Shown here in pieces: positions 52,084-60,391 of a stretch of 64,000 nucleotides of DNA. Made by a program: the position numbers and the translations under genes. This stretch comes from CAWBCR01 sp963787375 (GTDB taxonomy: Bacteria; Chloroflexota; Anaerolineae; Aggregatilineales; UBA3940): the NCBI GenBank assembly GCA_963787375.1, contig CAWBCR010000022.1, positions 94,071 through 158,070 of the forward strand, in the 5' to 3' direction. Each line of letters opens with the position of its first letter. The stretch's first letter is position 1. The notes below the pieces were generated by a model. It was not told the DNA's origin and made no database searches. It saw only the letters and a program-made list of their open reading frames with translations.

Positions 52084-52192
52084 GAGAACAGCGGGTGGTG
52101 CTCTCAACCCGATGGACCGATATTGTGGGCGAGCTATGCCGTTTGGAGCGAGCGAATCTTCTCTTTGTCCGTTTAGTGCCTTTGCAGCACCA

Positions 52193-52221
52193 TTGACAGC
52201 CCCCGCCGCGCCCGATATAAT
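52193..52221 (+). promoter_or_regulatory. Consensus promoter of rplU-rpmA-rpmE
   Basis: Perfect TTGACA (52193-52198) and perfect TATAAT (52216-52221) at the ideal 17-nt spacing. Transcription should start near 52228. The roughly 120-nt leader begins with a small hairpin GCCCCG/CGGGGC (52230-52245), which could be an L21-type autoregulatory leader. Confidence 0.9.
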
Positions 52222-52348
52222 CTCTGCTTGCCCCGGCGTCGGGGCATTCTGCCGTGAATCAAGCCGGATAGAAACCCGTCTTCCCCTGGCTGCACGCCTG
52301 TATTGTCATGCGTGCGCCCAGGCGGCAAGCGAAGAACGGAGAACAATG

Positions 52349-52726
52349 ATGTACGCAATTGTGCGCGTGGGCGGTCGGCAGTACCGGGCCGAAGTAGGGC
52401 AGGCAATTGTGGTCGAGAAGCTGCTCGCGGAAGTCGGCGAGACGCTCGACCTGGGCGAGGTCCTCCTCGTCAGCGACGGAACCAAGACCACCGTTGGCCA
52501 GCCACTGGTCGAAGGGGCAAGTGTCAAGGCCGAGGTCGTCGACCAGTTCAAGGGCAAGAAGATCGTCATCTACAAATACAAGCCCAAAGAGCGTTACCGC
52601 CGCAAGGCCGGTCATCGCCAGCAATACACCCGGCTGATGATCAATGACATTGCAGCCGGTGCGAAGAAGAGCCGGGCCAGGAAGGCCAAGGCTGAAGAAT
52701 CCACCGAAGGCGAAAACGCCGAGTAA
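52349..52726 (+). CDS. rplU: 50S ribosomal protein L21
   Basis: Predicted 125 residues. MYAIVRVGGRQYRAEVGQAI, EVLLVSDGTKTTVGQPLVEG and YKYKPKERYRRKAGHRQQYT are L21 signatures. A charged C-terminal tail (about 103-125) extends beyond the usual ~103 residues. An ATG three bases upstream (52346) is equally possible; GGAG lies just before it. Binds 23S rRNA in the large subunit. First gene of rplU-rpmA-rpmE behind a consensus promoter. Confidence 0.97.
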   Translation: MYAIVRVGGRQYRAEVGQAIVVEKLLAEVGETLDLGEVLLVSDGTKTTVGQPLVEGASVKAEVVDQFKGKKIVIYKYKPKERYRRKAGHRQQYTRLMINDIAAGAKKSRARKAKAEESTEGENAE

Positions 52727-52810
52727 CCCGGCAGGATCAAGGTTTCGGCGACGGGGCTTCTCGAAACACCGTCAGCGAAACGCCTAGACTGAACAGAAGA
52801 GGGCAAGCAC

Positions 52811-53080
52811 ATGGCACACAAAAAAGGCGCTGGCTCAACAAGGAACGGCCGTGATAGCAATCCGAAGATGCTGGGCATCAAGCGCTACAGCGGCGAGCAC
52901 GTCATTCCGGGAAACATCCTCGTGCGGCAGCACGGCACCAAGTTCCACCCCGGCGTGAATGTCGGCATGGGGCGCGACTACACGATCTTTGCCCAGACCG
53001 AAGGCTACGTCCATTTTGAGTGGGGTAAGGGTGGCCGCAAGCTGATCAGCGTGCGGTCTGAGAACCCGAACGCCAGCTAA
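52811..53080 (+). CDS. rpmA: 50S ribosomal protein L27
   Basis: Predicted 89 residues. AHKKGAGSTRNGRDSNPKML, GIKRYSGEHVIPGNILVRQ and HPGVNVGMGRDYTIFAQTEG are L27. Its N-terminal tail reaches the peptidyl-transferase centre. GAGGGC precedes the ATG, 84 nt after rplU. Confidence 0.98.
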   Translation: MAHKKGAGSTRNGRDSNPKMLGIKRYSGEHVIPGNILVRQHGTKFHPGVNVGMGRDYTIFAQTEGYVHFEWGKGGRKLISVRSENPNAS

Positions 53081-53161
53081 GCACGATATCCACATCATTG
53101 CGCATCACGCCACCCCGCAGCAAATGGCGGGGCCGTGTTGCATGAAACAGAGGTGATCTTC

Positions 53162-53611
53162 GTGAAGACAGACATCCATCCGCAGTGGTACCCGGAGGCC
53201 AAGGTGACTTGCGCCTGTGGCAACACCTGGACCACCGGCTCGACAGCTCCCGAAATCCACACCGACATATGCAGCGCCTGCCACCCGTTCTATACTGGCG
53301 AGCAGCGCATCGTTGACACCGAGGGGCAGGTCGACCGTTTCCTGAAGCGTCTTAAGGCTCGTGAGGAACTGATCACAATCACCGAGGGCCAGCTAGAAGC
53401 CGCTTCGGCGGCGCAGCAGCCCATCGCCGAGTTGGAACTGGGCACGCGTTACGAGAACGTGCTGACCGGGGCCGGAATCAAGACAGTCGCTGATATGGCC
53501 AGCCGCCTGCAAGAGGGCGGCGACGAGGCCCTACTGGACATCAAGGGCTTTGGCCAGAAGGGCCTGATCGACGCCAAGAAGAAGCTCCGCCAGATGGGTT
53601 TCGAAATCTAA
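53162..53611 (+). CDS. rpmE: 50S ribosomal protein L31 fused to an RNA polymerase alpha-CTD-like domain
   Basis: Predicted 149 residues. Residues 1-70 are zinc-type L31: VKTDIHPQWYPEAKVTCACG, TDICSACHPFYTGEQRIVD (CxC and CxxC zinc ligands). After a short linker, residues about 84-149 read PIAELELGTRYENVLTGAG, IKTVADMASRLQ, EALLDIKGFGQKGLIDAKKK, LRQMGFEI, matching the alpha-CTD fold of RNA polymerase. Equivalents of E. coli Arg265, Asn268, Gly296 and Lys298, which contact UP-element DNA, are all present. Ordinary L31 is about 70 residues. The GTG at 53162 has GAGGTG upstream and is preferred over the earlier TTG-type start. Likely still a ribosomal protein with an added DNA- or protein-binding module. 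Confidence 0.9.
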   Translation: MKTDIHPQWYPEAKVTCACGNTWTTGSTAPEIHTDICSACHPFYTGEQRIVDTEGQVDRFLKRLKAREELITITEGQLEAASAAQQPIAELELGTRYENVLTGAGIKTVADMASRLQEGGDEALLDIKGFGQKGLIDAKKKLRQMGFEI

Positions 53612-53656
53612 CAGCCGTATTCCCCTGCCCCAAGCGTGACAGGATTGGACGACGAA

Positions 53657-53696
53657 CAGGGCGCGACCATCACCACCTCGGAGATGACGCGCCCTG
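53657..53696. terminator. Inverted repeat after rpmE
   Basis: Perfect 9-bp arms CAGGGCGCG (53657-53665) / CGCGCCCTG (53688-53696) with a 22-nt loop, 46 nt past the rpmE stop. No T-tract follows. Confidence 0.35.
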
Positions 53697-53727
53697 CGCT
53701 ATCATCACACGCAGGAGCGAGTGCTTC

Positions 53728-54319
53728 ATGATCCATCAGCGGGGCCGCATTGAGGTGATCTGCGGCAGCATGTTCAGCGGCAAATCCGAGGAACTGATCC
53801 GCCGCGTGCGCCGGGCGGAAATCGCCAGACAGAAGGTGCAGGTCTTCAAACCCAGCCTCGACGATCGCTACGGGATCGGCAGCGTCAACTCCCACGACGG
53901 ACGCGCGGCCCAGGCCGTCGCCATCGACCGCGCAGACGCAATTCCCGCGCATCTCGATCCAGATACGACCGTCATCGGTATTGACGAGGCGCAGTTCTTT
54001 GACGAGGGCATCGTGGCGCTGTGCCGCGAGCTGGCGGAGCAACGCGGCATGCGGGTGATCGTCGCCGGGCTTGACCTTGACTTCCGGGGTGAGCCATTTG
54101 GCCCGGTGCCGGCGTTGATGTCGCAGGCCGAGCAGGTCGACAAACTGCACGCCATCTGCGTGATCTGCGGCGACGATGCCTCGCGCTCGCAGCGGCTGAT
54201 CAACGGCGCGCCCGCCCGCTACGATGACCCGATCATTCTGATCGGCGCGACCGAGTTCGTATGAGGCGCGCTGCCGCCATTGCCACGAAGTGCCCGGACG
54301 GCCCGATCCACGCGCATAG
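53728..54319 (+). CDS. tdk: Thymidine kinase, TK1 type (3' frameshift)
   Basis: About 196 residues. P-loop GSMFSGKSEELIRRVRR, catalytic region IGIDEAQFFDEG, lasso/base region GLDLDFRGEPFGPVPALM, and zinc ligands CVICGDD. An extra G at 54259 ends the frame at GATEFV; without it the protein continues YEARCRHCHEVPG, the second zinc CxxC, to a stop at 54317-54319. Phosphorylates thymidine in the salvage pathway. ATG after a GGAG-containing stretch. Confidence 0.94.
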
Positions 54320-54339
54320 CGGGCGACACCCCCGCCGGG

Positions 54340-54345
54340 TATAAT
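54340..54345 (+). promoter_or_regulatory. -10 element before hpt
   Basis: Perfect TATAAT at 54340-54345, 35 nt upstream of the hpt start, with no recognisable -35. Confidence 0.4.
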
Positions 54346-54380
54346 GGCTCAGCCGTCAGGGGCTTCTCAAGGAGCCGGTT

Positions 54381-54941
54381 ATGCCACCCCATTACGACGA
54401 GATCCTCGACCACGTTCTGATCAACTCCGAGCGCCTGCAGGCGCGCATTGCCGAGCTTGGCCGCGAAATCTCAGCCGACTACGCGCAGGACCCGGATGTT
54501 GTGCTGATCGGCATCCTCAAAGGCTGCGTGCTGTTCATGACCGACCTGATGCGCCAACTGACCGTTCCGCACGCCATTGACTTCATGGACGTCAGCTCCT
54601 ATGGCGTCGGCGCGCGTGACTCGTCCGGCAGCGTGCGTATCCTGATGGATATCAAGGTATCCATCGAGCGGCGGCACGTGCTGATTGTCGAGGACATCAT
54701 CGACACCGGCCACACGCTCGAACAGGTGCTGCGGCTGCTGGCCGCTCGACGGCCTGCCAGTATGCGTGTATGTACCCTTCTTGACAAGGCAGAACGCCGC
54801 GAGGCCGTGATCCCGATCGACTATACCGGCTTCAAGATCCCCAACGACTTCGTCTTCGGCTACGGTCTCGACATTGACGAGTATTATCGCAACCTGCCGT
54901 TTATCGGGGTCGTGAAGCCTGGCGTTGTCCTGACCGAATAG
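54381..54941 (+). CDS. hpt: Hypoxanthine phosphoribosyltransferase
   Basis: Predicted 186 residues. VLIGILKGCVLFMTDLMRQL, the PRPP-binding motif VLIVEDIIDTGHTLEQVLRL, and DYTGFKIPNDFVFGYGLDID near the end. Makes IMP/GMP from hypoxanthine/guanine and PRPP. AAGGAG precedes the ATG. Next to the thymidine kinase gene, so both nucleotide salvage enzymes are adjacent. Confidence 0.97.
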   Translation: MPPHYDEILDHVLINSERLQARIAELGREISADYAQDPDVVLIGILKGCVLFMTDLMRQLTVPHAIDFMDVSSYGVGARDSSGSVRILMDIKVSIERRHVLIVEDIIDTGHTLEQVLRLLAARRPASMRVCTLLDKAERREAVIPIDYTGFKIPNDFVFGYGLDIDEYYRNLPFIGVVKPGVVLTE

Positions 54942-54973
54942 ACCGCCGTATTCGTATCGCGGAGAGCCCCGGC

Positions 54974-56383
54974 ATGAGCCTCGCACCAACCGCGCCGCGC
55001 CGCCCGCTGCGCTGGCCTGAGCTCGTCGGCGAGCTGGCCCGCGCCGCGCCTGATGCCAGCCGGCTGTACATGGTCGGCGGCATGGTGCGCGACGCGCTGC
55101 GGGGCACGCCGATCCATGACTTCGACCTGGCCACGCCCGACAATGGGCTGCGCGCAGCGCGGCAGATAGCAAACGCCTTTGACGGCGCGTACTATCCCGT
55201 CGACGCGGCGCGCCACACCGGGCGGGCCATTGTTCACCATCACGATCAGACTATCACCATCGATGTCGCCAGCTTTCGCGGCGGCGACCTGCTCGAAGAC
55301 CTGGCCGGGCGCGACTTCAACGTCAACGCGATGGCCGTCCAACTGGACGCGCGCGACGCGCTGATCGATCCGCTGGGTGGACAGCAGGACCTGTTTGATC
55401 ACAAGCTGCTCCGGCAGTGCAAATCCACCAGCATCACCGACGACCCGATCCGCGCACTGCGCGCCGTCCGGCAGGCGCTGGAATTGAGCTTACGCATCGA
55501 GCGCGGCACACTGGGCGCAGTTCGTGAGGCCGGACGGCAGCTTGTCACACAGGACGGCAGTCTCGACCAACCGGAGCGCACCCGTGACGAGCTGTTCAAA
55601 ATGCTCGGCGGCGCCCGCCCGGCAGCGGCGCTCAGGCTGATGGGCCAGATCGGGCTGTGGCACATCGTCGCCCCGCCCGGCGCTGCCGGCGCGCTCAATG
55701 AGCGCCTGCCCGTCGTGGAGTGTCTGCACGATCTGCTGGCGATCATTGGGCCTAAGCGTGACGACAACACTGCTGCCGACCTGACACTTGGCGTGGCCGT
55801 CATGATCCTCGACCGGTACCGGCGGCAGCTTCAGGATTTCCTGGTGCAGACTTACGCCGATGGCCGCTCACTGCCCGCGCTGCTGTTGCTGTCTGCTGTT
55901 ACGCCGCCGTCTCTCGTTGCAGCCGGCGAGGCCTGGGCAGCGCGGCTGAGACTGTCCGGCGAGGAACGGGACCTCCTGACAAAGCTGGTCTCGGCGCATT
56001 CGCTGCTGGCGGCTGGCGCGCCAGTAGGTGACCGGCAGGCACATCGCTATTACCATGCCACGGGTGAAGCTGGGATAGGCGGGACGCTGGTGATGCTGGC
56101 CGGGTACCTGGCGGCGCACCCGCCCTACCCTGATCCGCAAGCGTGGGGCGCGCTGCTGGATGAAGTCGCCGCGCCGCTGCTCGATGCGTTCTTCCGCCGC
56201 CACCAGCAGGTCGTCGCCCCGCCGCCGCTGCTTGACGGCAACGACCTCGTAGGCGAGCTTGGCCTGAAACCCGGCCCGCCTGTCGGGCAATTACTGGTGC
56301 GGCTCGCCGAGGAGCAGGCCGCCGGTGAGATCCGCACGCGGCAGGAGGCGCTCGACCTGGCCCGCCGGCTTGCCTCAGAATAA
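54974..56383 (+). CDS. cca: CCA tRNA nucleotidyltransferase / poly(A) polymerase-type head domain protein
   Basis: Predicted 469 residues. Class II nucleotidyltransferase: YMVGGMVRDALRGTPIHDFD, GRDFNVNAMAVQLD and DDPIRALRAVRQALELS, with DxD catalytic Asp pair in DFDLAT. The C-terminal half (about 230-469) has no HD domain and is divergent. Adds CCA to, or repairs, tRNA 3' ends; some relatives add only A or CC, which cannot be told from sequence alone. 32 nt after hpt. Confidence 0.86.
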   Translation: MSLAPTAPRRPLRWPELVGELARAAPDASRLYMVGGMVRDALRGTPIHDFDLATPDNGLRAARQIANAFDGAYYPVDAARHTGRAIVHHHDQTITIDVASFRGGDLLEDLAGRDFNVNAMAVQLDARDALIDPLGGQQDLFDHKLLRQCKSTSITDDPIRALRAVRQALELSLRIERGTLGAVREAGRQLVTQDGSLDQPERTRDELFKMLGGARPAAALRLMGQIGLWHIVAPPGAAGALNERLPVVECLHDLLAIIGPKRDDNTAADLTLGVAVMILDRYRRQLQDFLVQTYADGRSLPALLLLSAVTPPSLVAAGEAWAARLRLSGEERDLLTKLVSAHSLLAAGAPVGDRQAHRYYHATGEAGIGGTLVMLAGYLAAHPPYPDPQAWGALLDEVAAPLLDAFFRRHQQVVAPPPLLDGNDLVGELGLKPGPPVGQLLVRLAEEQAAGEIRTRQEALDLARRLASE

Positions 56384-56399
56384 GAATAGCCGAACACAA

Positions 56400-56421
56400 A
56401 GAGCCACCGCGCGGTGGCTCT
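56400..56421. terminator. Palindromic bidirectional terminator between cca and mscL
   Basis: AGAGCCACCGC / GCGGTGGCTCT at 56400-56421 is a perfect 22-bp palindrome with AAA before it, placed between two convergent stops. On the minus strand the stem is followed by TTTGTG. Confidence 0.65.
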
Positions 56422-56457
56422 CTGACTACGGGTTGACGCGGCGGAATGAGATCGACG

Positions 56458-56910
56458 TTAGCTTTCAAGCTGCGAGGTGCAGTGTGGGCAGCGCGTGGCC
56501 TTTATCGGGATTTCGGTGTGGCAGTACGGGCACTCTTTGGTCGTTGGCGCGGCGGGCTTCTCTTCGGCAGGCTTCTTCCCGATAGTTTCAGTCGCCCGGA
56601 CACCCTTGACGATCAGGAAGACCGCTGCTGCGACGATCAGGAACGAGATGATGTTGTTGATGAACAAACCGTAGTTGATCGTCGGCGCGCCGGCGGCCTG
56701 TGCGGCTGAGAGCGAGTCATATGGTGTGCCGCTCAAGCTGATGAAGAGTCTCGAGAAGTCAACCTTGCCCAGCAGCAGGCCGACCGGCGGCATGATGACA
56801 TCGTTGACCAGCGAGTTTACAACCGACGTAAAGGCCGAGCCGATGATGATGCCGATGGCAAGGTCCAGGATGTTGCCCCGCAGGATGAGTTTCTTGAATT
56901 CGGCAAACAT
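56458..56910 (-). CDS. mscL: Large-conductance mechanosensitive channel MscL with C-terminal zinc ribbon
   Basis: Predicted 150 residues. AEFKKLILRGNILDLAIGII, IGSAFTSVVNSLVNDVIMPP is TM1 with the pore-lining sequence; NYGLFINNIISFLIVAAAVF is TM2. Beyond it a linker leads to CPYCHTEIPIKATRCPHC, a zinc-ribbon tail. Releases solutes under hypo-osmotic shock; the ribbon is an added module. AAGGAG lies upstream of the ATG. Confidence 0.95.
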   Translation of the reverse strand: MFAEFKKLILRGNILDLAIGIIIGSAFTSVVNSLVNDVIMPPVGLLLGKVDFSRLFISLSGTPYDSLSAAQAAGAPTINYGLFINNIISFLIVAAAVFLIVKGVRATETIGKKPAEEKPAAPTTKECPYCHTEIPIKATRCPHCTSQLES

Positions 56911-56984
56911 GGCGATGCACTCTCCTTATTGCCGGTGATTTGTGATCAAGAGCTTAAGAGACATCGCCGGTGGCAGCGTCCGTC

Positions 56985-57289
56985 TTATGGGCCGACTTCG
57001 ACCACCAGGGGTTCATACCGGCAGGTGCAGCCATCTGGGCACGAGCAGCCCTCGATAGGCAGATCAGGGATGTCAGGCGAGTCCTTGGGATAGGTGCCCT
57101 GTGCCGCCCGGCAGGCCGGGCAGGCCCTGTCACGCGCGACGACAAACACGTGGCTGGCGCGCGGGCTCTTGCGGATCGAACTCGAGTGCCCGCGCGGTGA
57201 CCGAGTTCGACCTTCAGATCAGCTCCGCAGTTCGGGCACACAGCGACCTGATCTTCGGTATGGGTCAGGCAGATTGCGCATTCACGCAT
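56985..57289 (-). CDS. Cys-rich zinc-ribbon-type protein (two frameshifts)
   Basis: About 100 residues when two inserted bases at about 57205 and 57177 are removed. It starts MRECAICLTHTEDQVAVCPN with a zinc ribbon (CAIC, CPNC). The uncorrected reading runs into Arg-rich nonsense. The corrected one continues SVTARALE, then IRKSPRASHVFVVARDRACP, ACRAAQGTYPKDSPDIPDLP, IEGCSCPDGCTCRYEPLVVE. I recall similar QGTYxKD / EGCS-type proteins in Chloroflexi but know no function. AAGGAG precedes the ATG. Confidence 0.7.
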
Positions 57290-57375
57290 CGAACGCTCCT
57301 TCGATGGTCATGGGTGATGTGAGCGGTTGGCGACTTCAATCCAGATTGTACCATGCCGGCACGCGGGGGCAATCG

Positions 57376-57942
57376 TCATTCGCCGGGGCGCTCATAGAAG
57401 CACAGCATGGTCCTGCCATAGCGGCGCTGATCGATCAGGTGCAGGCTGGACAGCCCGACCTCCTCGAATTCATCGGGATCGATCTGAACGATGGCGATCG
57501 CGTCAGGATAGAGCCATCTGGGCCGCGTATCGATCAGCTCCAGCGCCTTGCGCCACATCCCTTTGTACTGCGGCGGCGCAATGTAGATCACATCGAACGC
57601 CTCGTCGGGGGCCGGATCGTTGCTCAGGAAGGTGAAGGCGTCGGTGCGATGCACGTCGGCATCCGCGCCAAGAGTAGTGATCTCCAGGTTCTCGTAGATC
57701 GTACGGATCGCAGCGCGGTTCATGTCGAGGAATAGACAGAACGCCGCGCCGCGGCTCAGCGCTTCAATCCCAACGCTGCCCGTCCCGGCGAAAAGGTCCA
57801 GCCAGCGGCTGTCAAAGACCGATTTGCCCAGGATGTTGAACAGCGACTCCTTGACCTTGTCCATCACCGGGCGGGTGCTGTCGCCCGGAACCAGCTTGAG
57901 CTTGCGGCCTTTGGCCTTGCCGGAAATCACACGCAGCGCCAC
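57376..57942 (-). CDS. rsmD: 16S rRNA (guanine(966)-N(2))-methyltransferase RsmD-like
   Basis: Predicted 188 residues. LRVISGKAKGRKLKLVPG, TRPVMDKVKESLFNILG, LDLFAGTGSVGIEALSRGA (SAM motif) fit RsmD. The catalytic motif IV, usually DPPY, reads YIAPPQYKGMW here, so the first Asp is Ala and a Gln intervenes. Modifies G966 of 16S rRNA by homology; the altered motif makes the specificity less certain. GTG start with GGGGGA upstream. Confidence 0.88.
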   Translation of the reverse strand: MALRVISGKAKGRKLKLVPGDSTRPVMDKVKESLFNILGKSVFDSRWLDLFAGTGSVGIEALSRGAAFCLFLDMNRAAIRTIYENLEITTLGADADVHRTDAFTFLSNDPAPDEAFDVIYIAPPQYKGMWRKALELIDTRPRWLYPDAIAIVQIDPDEFEEVGLSSLHLIDQRRYGRTMLCFYERPGE

Positions 57943-57951
57943 AGCATCCCC

Positions 57952-58764
57952 CTATTGGACAGCCACCCGGCACACATTTCCGTCCGGCACTTCGAACGTC
58001 GCACCGCTGCCTGCCACCCCTGCAGCCTCGGTCGCAATCGCGTAGCGCGTGGGCGTCCCGGCCTGCGCCTCGACCCGACCCTCTGCCCCGGGCGTGAGCG
58101 TGGTGAGCAGTTGTTCACTACCTTGCGCGCCCTGCAAGATGTCGATGGTAACGCTGGCCTGGTTGACAAAGACGATCGTTGCCGCACTGCCCGCCGTCGT
58201 CTCGCAGGCCGGAACGCCAAACGTCAGGCGGCGTGCGGTCGGCTCGACAGGGGGCGTACTGATGCCGAGCAGCCGCGCCGCCGCGCCCGACAGCACCAGC
58301 GTGCCGACCGCAACGATGACCAGCAGCGCGATCCCGGTGGCGATCCCGATCAGGGTAATCTCGGTCTTCGGTCGGCGCGCCTCGGCCTTCTGCGTGGCTG
58401 GTTGGTGACTTCGCTCCGGCACTATTACCAGATCGCCACGCTCGTTGGCGCGGGTGTCGAACACCGGCCGCTCGATACCTGCCGGCGGTGTCACCTGGGC
58501 CAGCCGCCGCTCAAGCGTGGTCAGCAGGCGGCGGGCCTCGGCATGGCCTGGCTCGATGCGCAGCACCTGACGCAGACAGTTAATGCGCTGCTCGTCGTCG
58601 TCGAGAACGGTCGCCAGGTACAGCCACGCCGCCAGGTTGTCGGGGTCTTCGTTGACCACCTGTCCAAGCAGCCGCCTCGCGCTGCGCCGGTCGCCAGCCT
58701 TGACGGCTGCGATGCCCTCTTCCAGATGCTGCTGAACTTCATCACCGTGCATGAACTCAAGCAT
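57952..58764 (-). CDS. TPR-containing single-pass membrane protein
   Basis: Predicted 270 residues. Residues 10-90 form about two TPR-like repeats (EEGIAAVKAGDRRSARRLLG, NEDPDNLAAWLYLATVLDDD, VLRIEPGHAEARRLLTTLE). One transmembrane helix at about 136-158 (ITLIGIATGIALLVIVAVGT) divides it from an extracytoplasmic beta-rich domain. Function unknown. ATG 58764 or 58752. It ends 10 nt before rsmD and has a divergent flippase gene upstream. Confidence 0.7.
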   Translation of the reverse strand: MLEFMHGDEVQQHLEEGIAAVKAGDRRSARRLLGQVVNEDPDNLAAWLYLATVLDDDEQRINCLRQVLRIEPGHAEARRLLTTLERRLAQVTPPAGIERPVFDTRANERGDLVIVPERSHQPATQKAEARRPKTEITLIGIATGIALLVIVAVGTLVLSGAAARLLGISTPPVEPTARRLTFGVPACETTAGSAATIVFVNQASVTIDILQGAQGSEQLLTTLTPGAEGRVEAQAGTPTRYAIATEAAGVAGSGATFEVPDGNVCRVAVQ

Positions 58765-58807
58765 ACGCGATCCGACCAGATTTCACCAAGCGCCGCCGCG
58801 TGCGTCG

Positions 58808-58836
58808 TTGCCGGTGCAGATCGCGCGTGTTATACT
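58808..58836 (+). promoter_or_regulatory. Promoter of the envelope glycan cluster
   Basis: TTGCCG (58808-58813) and TATACT (58831-58836), 17-nt spacing, leaving about a 45-nt leader before the flippase-like gene. Confidence 0.6.
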
Positions 58837-58885
58837 CGCGCCCACGCGGGCGGAACCCGCGCTTCGTACCGAGGCGTTGTATCGT

Positions 58886-59911
58886 ATGAAACGATGGCAG
58901 ATCGTACTCATTGGGCTGCTGATCAGCGCAGCCTTTCTATATGCCTCGCTGCGGCAGGCCGATCCGGCACGGATCATCGAAGCTTACCGCACCGCGCGCT
59001 GGGGATTCGTGGCGCTATCGTTCGCGATGGTGGTCGGAACGGTGTACTTGCGCGCGCTGCGCTGGTCGGTTCTGACCCAGGGCCGGCTGTCGGTGGGTGA
59101 CTCGTTCTGGCTATTCAACATCGGGTTTCTGTTCAACAACGTGCTGCCCGCCCGTCTGGGTGAGTTCGCACGCGCGATGCTGGCGGGCCGCCGTCCACAG
59201 ATGCATTTCACCAGCGCGCTGTCAAGTATCGTCGTCGAGCGACTATTTGACCTGGTATCTGTAGTCGTGTTGTTGGGGATCGTGCTGCTGGGCCTGCCGC
59301 TGCCCGGCTGGGCAACCACGGCAGGGGCTGCCATCGGAGTGGGCAGCGTTGCCGCAATCGTGGTGCTGGCCGCTGCGGCCCGCTGGCCTGAATGGGCGCT
59401 GAACCTCGGTTCGCGGATCCTGGCCATCATCCCGCGCATCAGCCAGGAACAGGCGCGCGGCTTCCTCGCGCCGTTCGTCGACGGGCTGGGCGGCGTGTCG
59501 GACCCGCGCACGTTCGCGCTGGGGCTGATGCTGTCGGTCGTGGCGTGGCTGGGATCCGGCGTGGCAACCTGGGTGATGATGCTGGCTTTCTGGAGCAGTG
59601 TGCCGCTGATCGTCGGCATGATGGCCGTCGCAGCAGCGGGGCTGGGCATCGCCGTCCCGGCAGCTCCATCCGGCGTTGGGCCGTTCGAGGCGGCGGTGAT
59701 CGGCGTGCTGTCGGCCATCGGTTATGACGCCAACATCAGCCGCAGCTTTGCCTTTGCCCTGCATGGTGCCAACTTCCTCATGACCAGCGTGCTGGGCGTG
59801 ATCGGGTTGATGCGCGAAGGGATCAGCTTCCAGGAGGTCGCCAGTGAGGCACGCGCGCTCAAGCAGCGTGAGATTGCCGACACCCCGGTCGAGGAGACGC
59901 CGGCTTCATGA
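58886..59911 (+). CDS. Lysylphosphatidylglycerol synthase TM-region / UPF0104-like flippase protein
   Basis: Predicted 341 residues, eight or so membrane helices. LRALRWSVLTQGR, NIGFLFNNVLPARLGEFARA, IVVERLFDLVSVVVLLGIVL and GIAVPAAPSGVGPFEAAVIG are PF03706 signatures. Relatives flip aminoacylated or glycosylated lipids. GAGGCG precedes the ATG. Starts a likely operon with vanZ, GT4, methyltransferase and a GT39-like gene. Confidence 0.88.
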   Translation: MKRWQIVLIGLLISAAFLYASLRQADPARIIEAYRTARWGFVALSFAMVVGTVYLRALRWSVLTQGRLSVGDSFWLFNIGFLFNNVLPARLGEFARAMLAGRRPQMHFTSALSSIVVERLFDLVSVVVLLGIVLLGLPLPGWATTAGAAIGVGSVAAIVVLAAAARWPEWALNLGSRILAIIPRISQEQARGFLAPFVDGLGGVSDPRTFALGLMLSVVAWLGSGVATWVMMLAFWSSVPLIVGMMAVAAAGLGIAVPAAPSGVGPFEAAVIGVLSAIGYDANISRSFAFALHGANFLMTSVLGVIGLMREGISFQEVASEARALKQREIADTPVEETPAS

Positions 59912-60390
59912 TCGCGCCGGAGAAGCGGCGACAGGCGGCCCGCTGGCTGGGCGTGGTCGGCGTGGGCGTCATCCTCAGCATTATTGCGTTGGGGCACAAC
60001 GGGTCGGCGGCAGCAGCGCATAGGGTCGATTGGGTCCCACTCGCTTCGCATATCCGAAACCTGGCTTGTCTTGCCAGCCCAATCTGCCGGTTTCACCGCG
60101 CTGCGCTGCTCGACCTGACCGTGGACTTCGCCGGGAACATCGTCGTGTTCATGCCCTTTGGCGCGTCGCTGGCTTTTGCGCTGGACGAGCGACCCCACCC
60201 CGTGCTAATCTCAACGATGGCAGGTGCGGCGTTGAGCGTTACATTTGAGATTGCACAGTGGTGGATACCCGGCAGGGTAGTCGCCACAAGTGATGTGATA
60301 TTGAACACGCTCGGCGCGCTGCTGGGCGCACAGATAGTTGCTCTGGCGATCAGATGGCACCGGCCACATCACAAGGCATACACGGGGTGA
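59908..60390 (+). CDS. VanZ-like family membrane protein
   Basis: Predicted 160 residues with four hydrophobic segments. DLTVDFAGNIVVFMPFGASL, LSVTFEIAQWWIPGRVVATS and DVILNTLGALLGAQIVALAI match the VanZ-like family (PF04892). Role uncertain; relatives affect teicoplanin resistance or are linked to cell-surface polymers. ATGA overlap with the flippase-like gene. Confidence 0.88.
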   Translation: MIAPEKRRQAARWLGVVGVGVILSIIALGHNGSAAAAHRVDWVPLASHIRNLACLASPICRFHRAALLDLTVDFAGNIVVFMPFGASLAFALDERPHPVLISTMAGAALSVTFEIAQWWIPGRVVATSDVILNTLGALLGAQIVALAIRWHRPHHKAYTG

Positions 60391-60391
60391 G

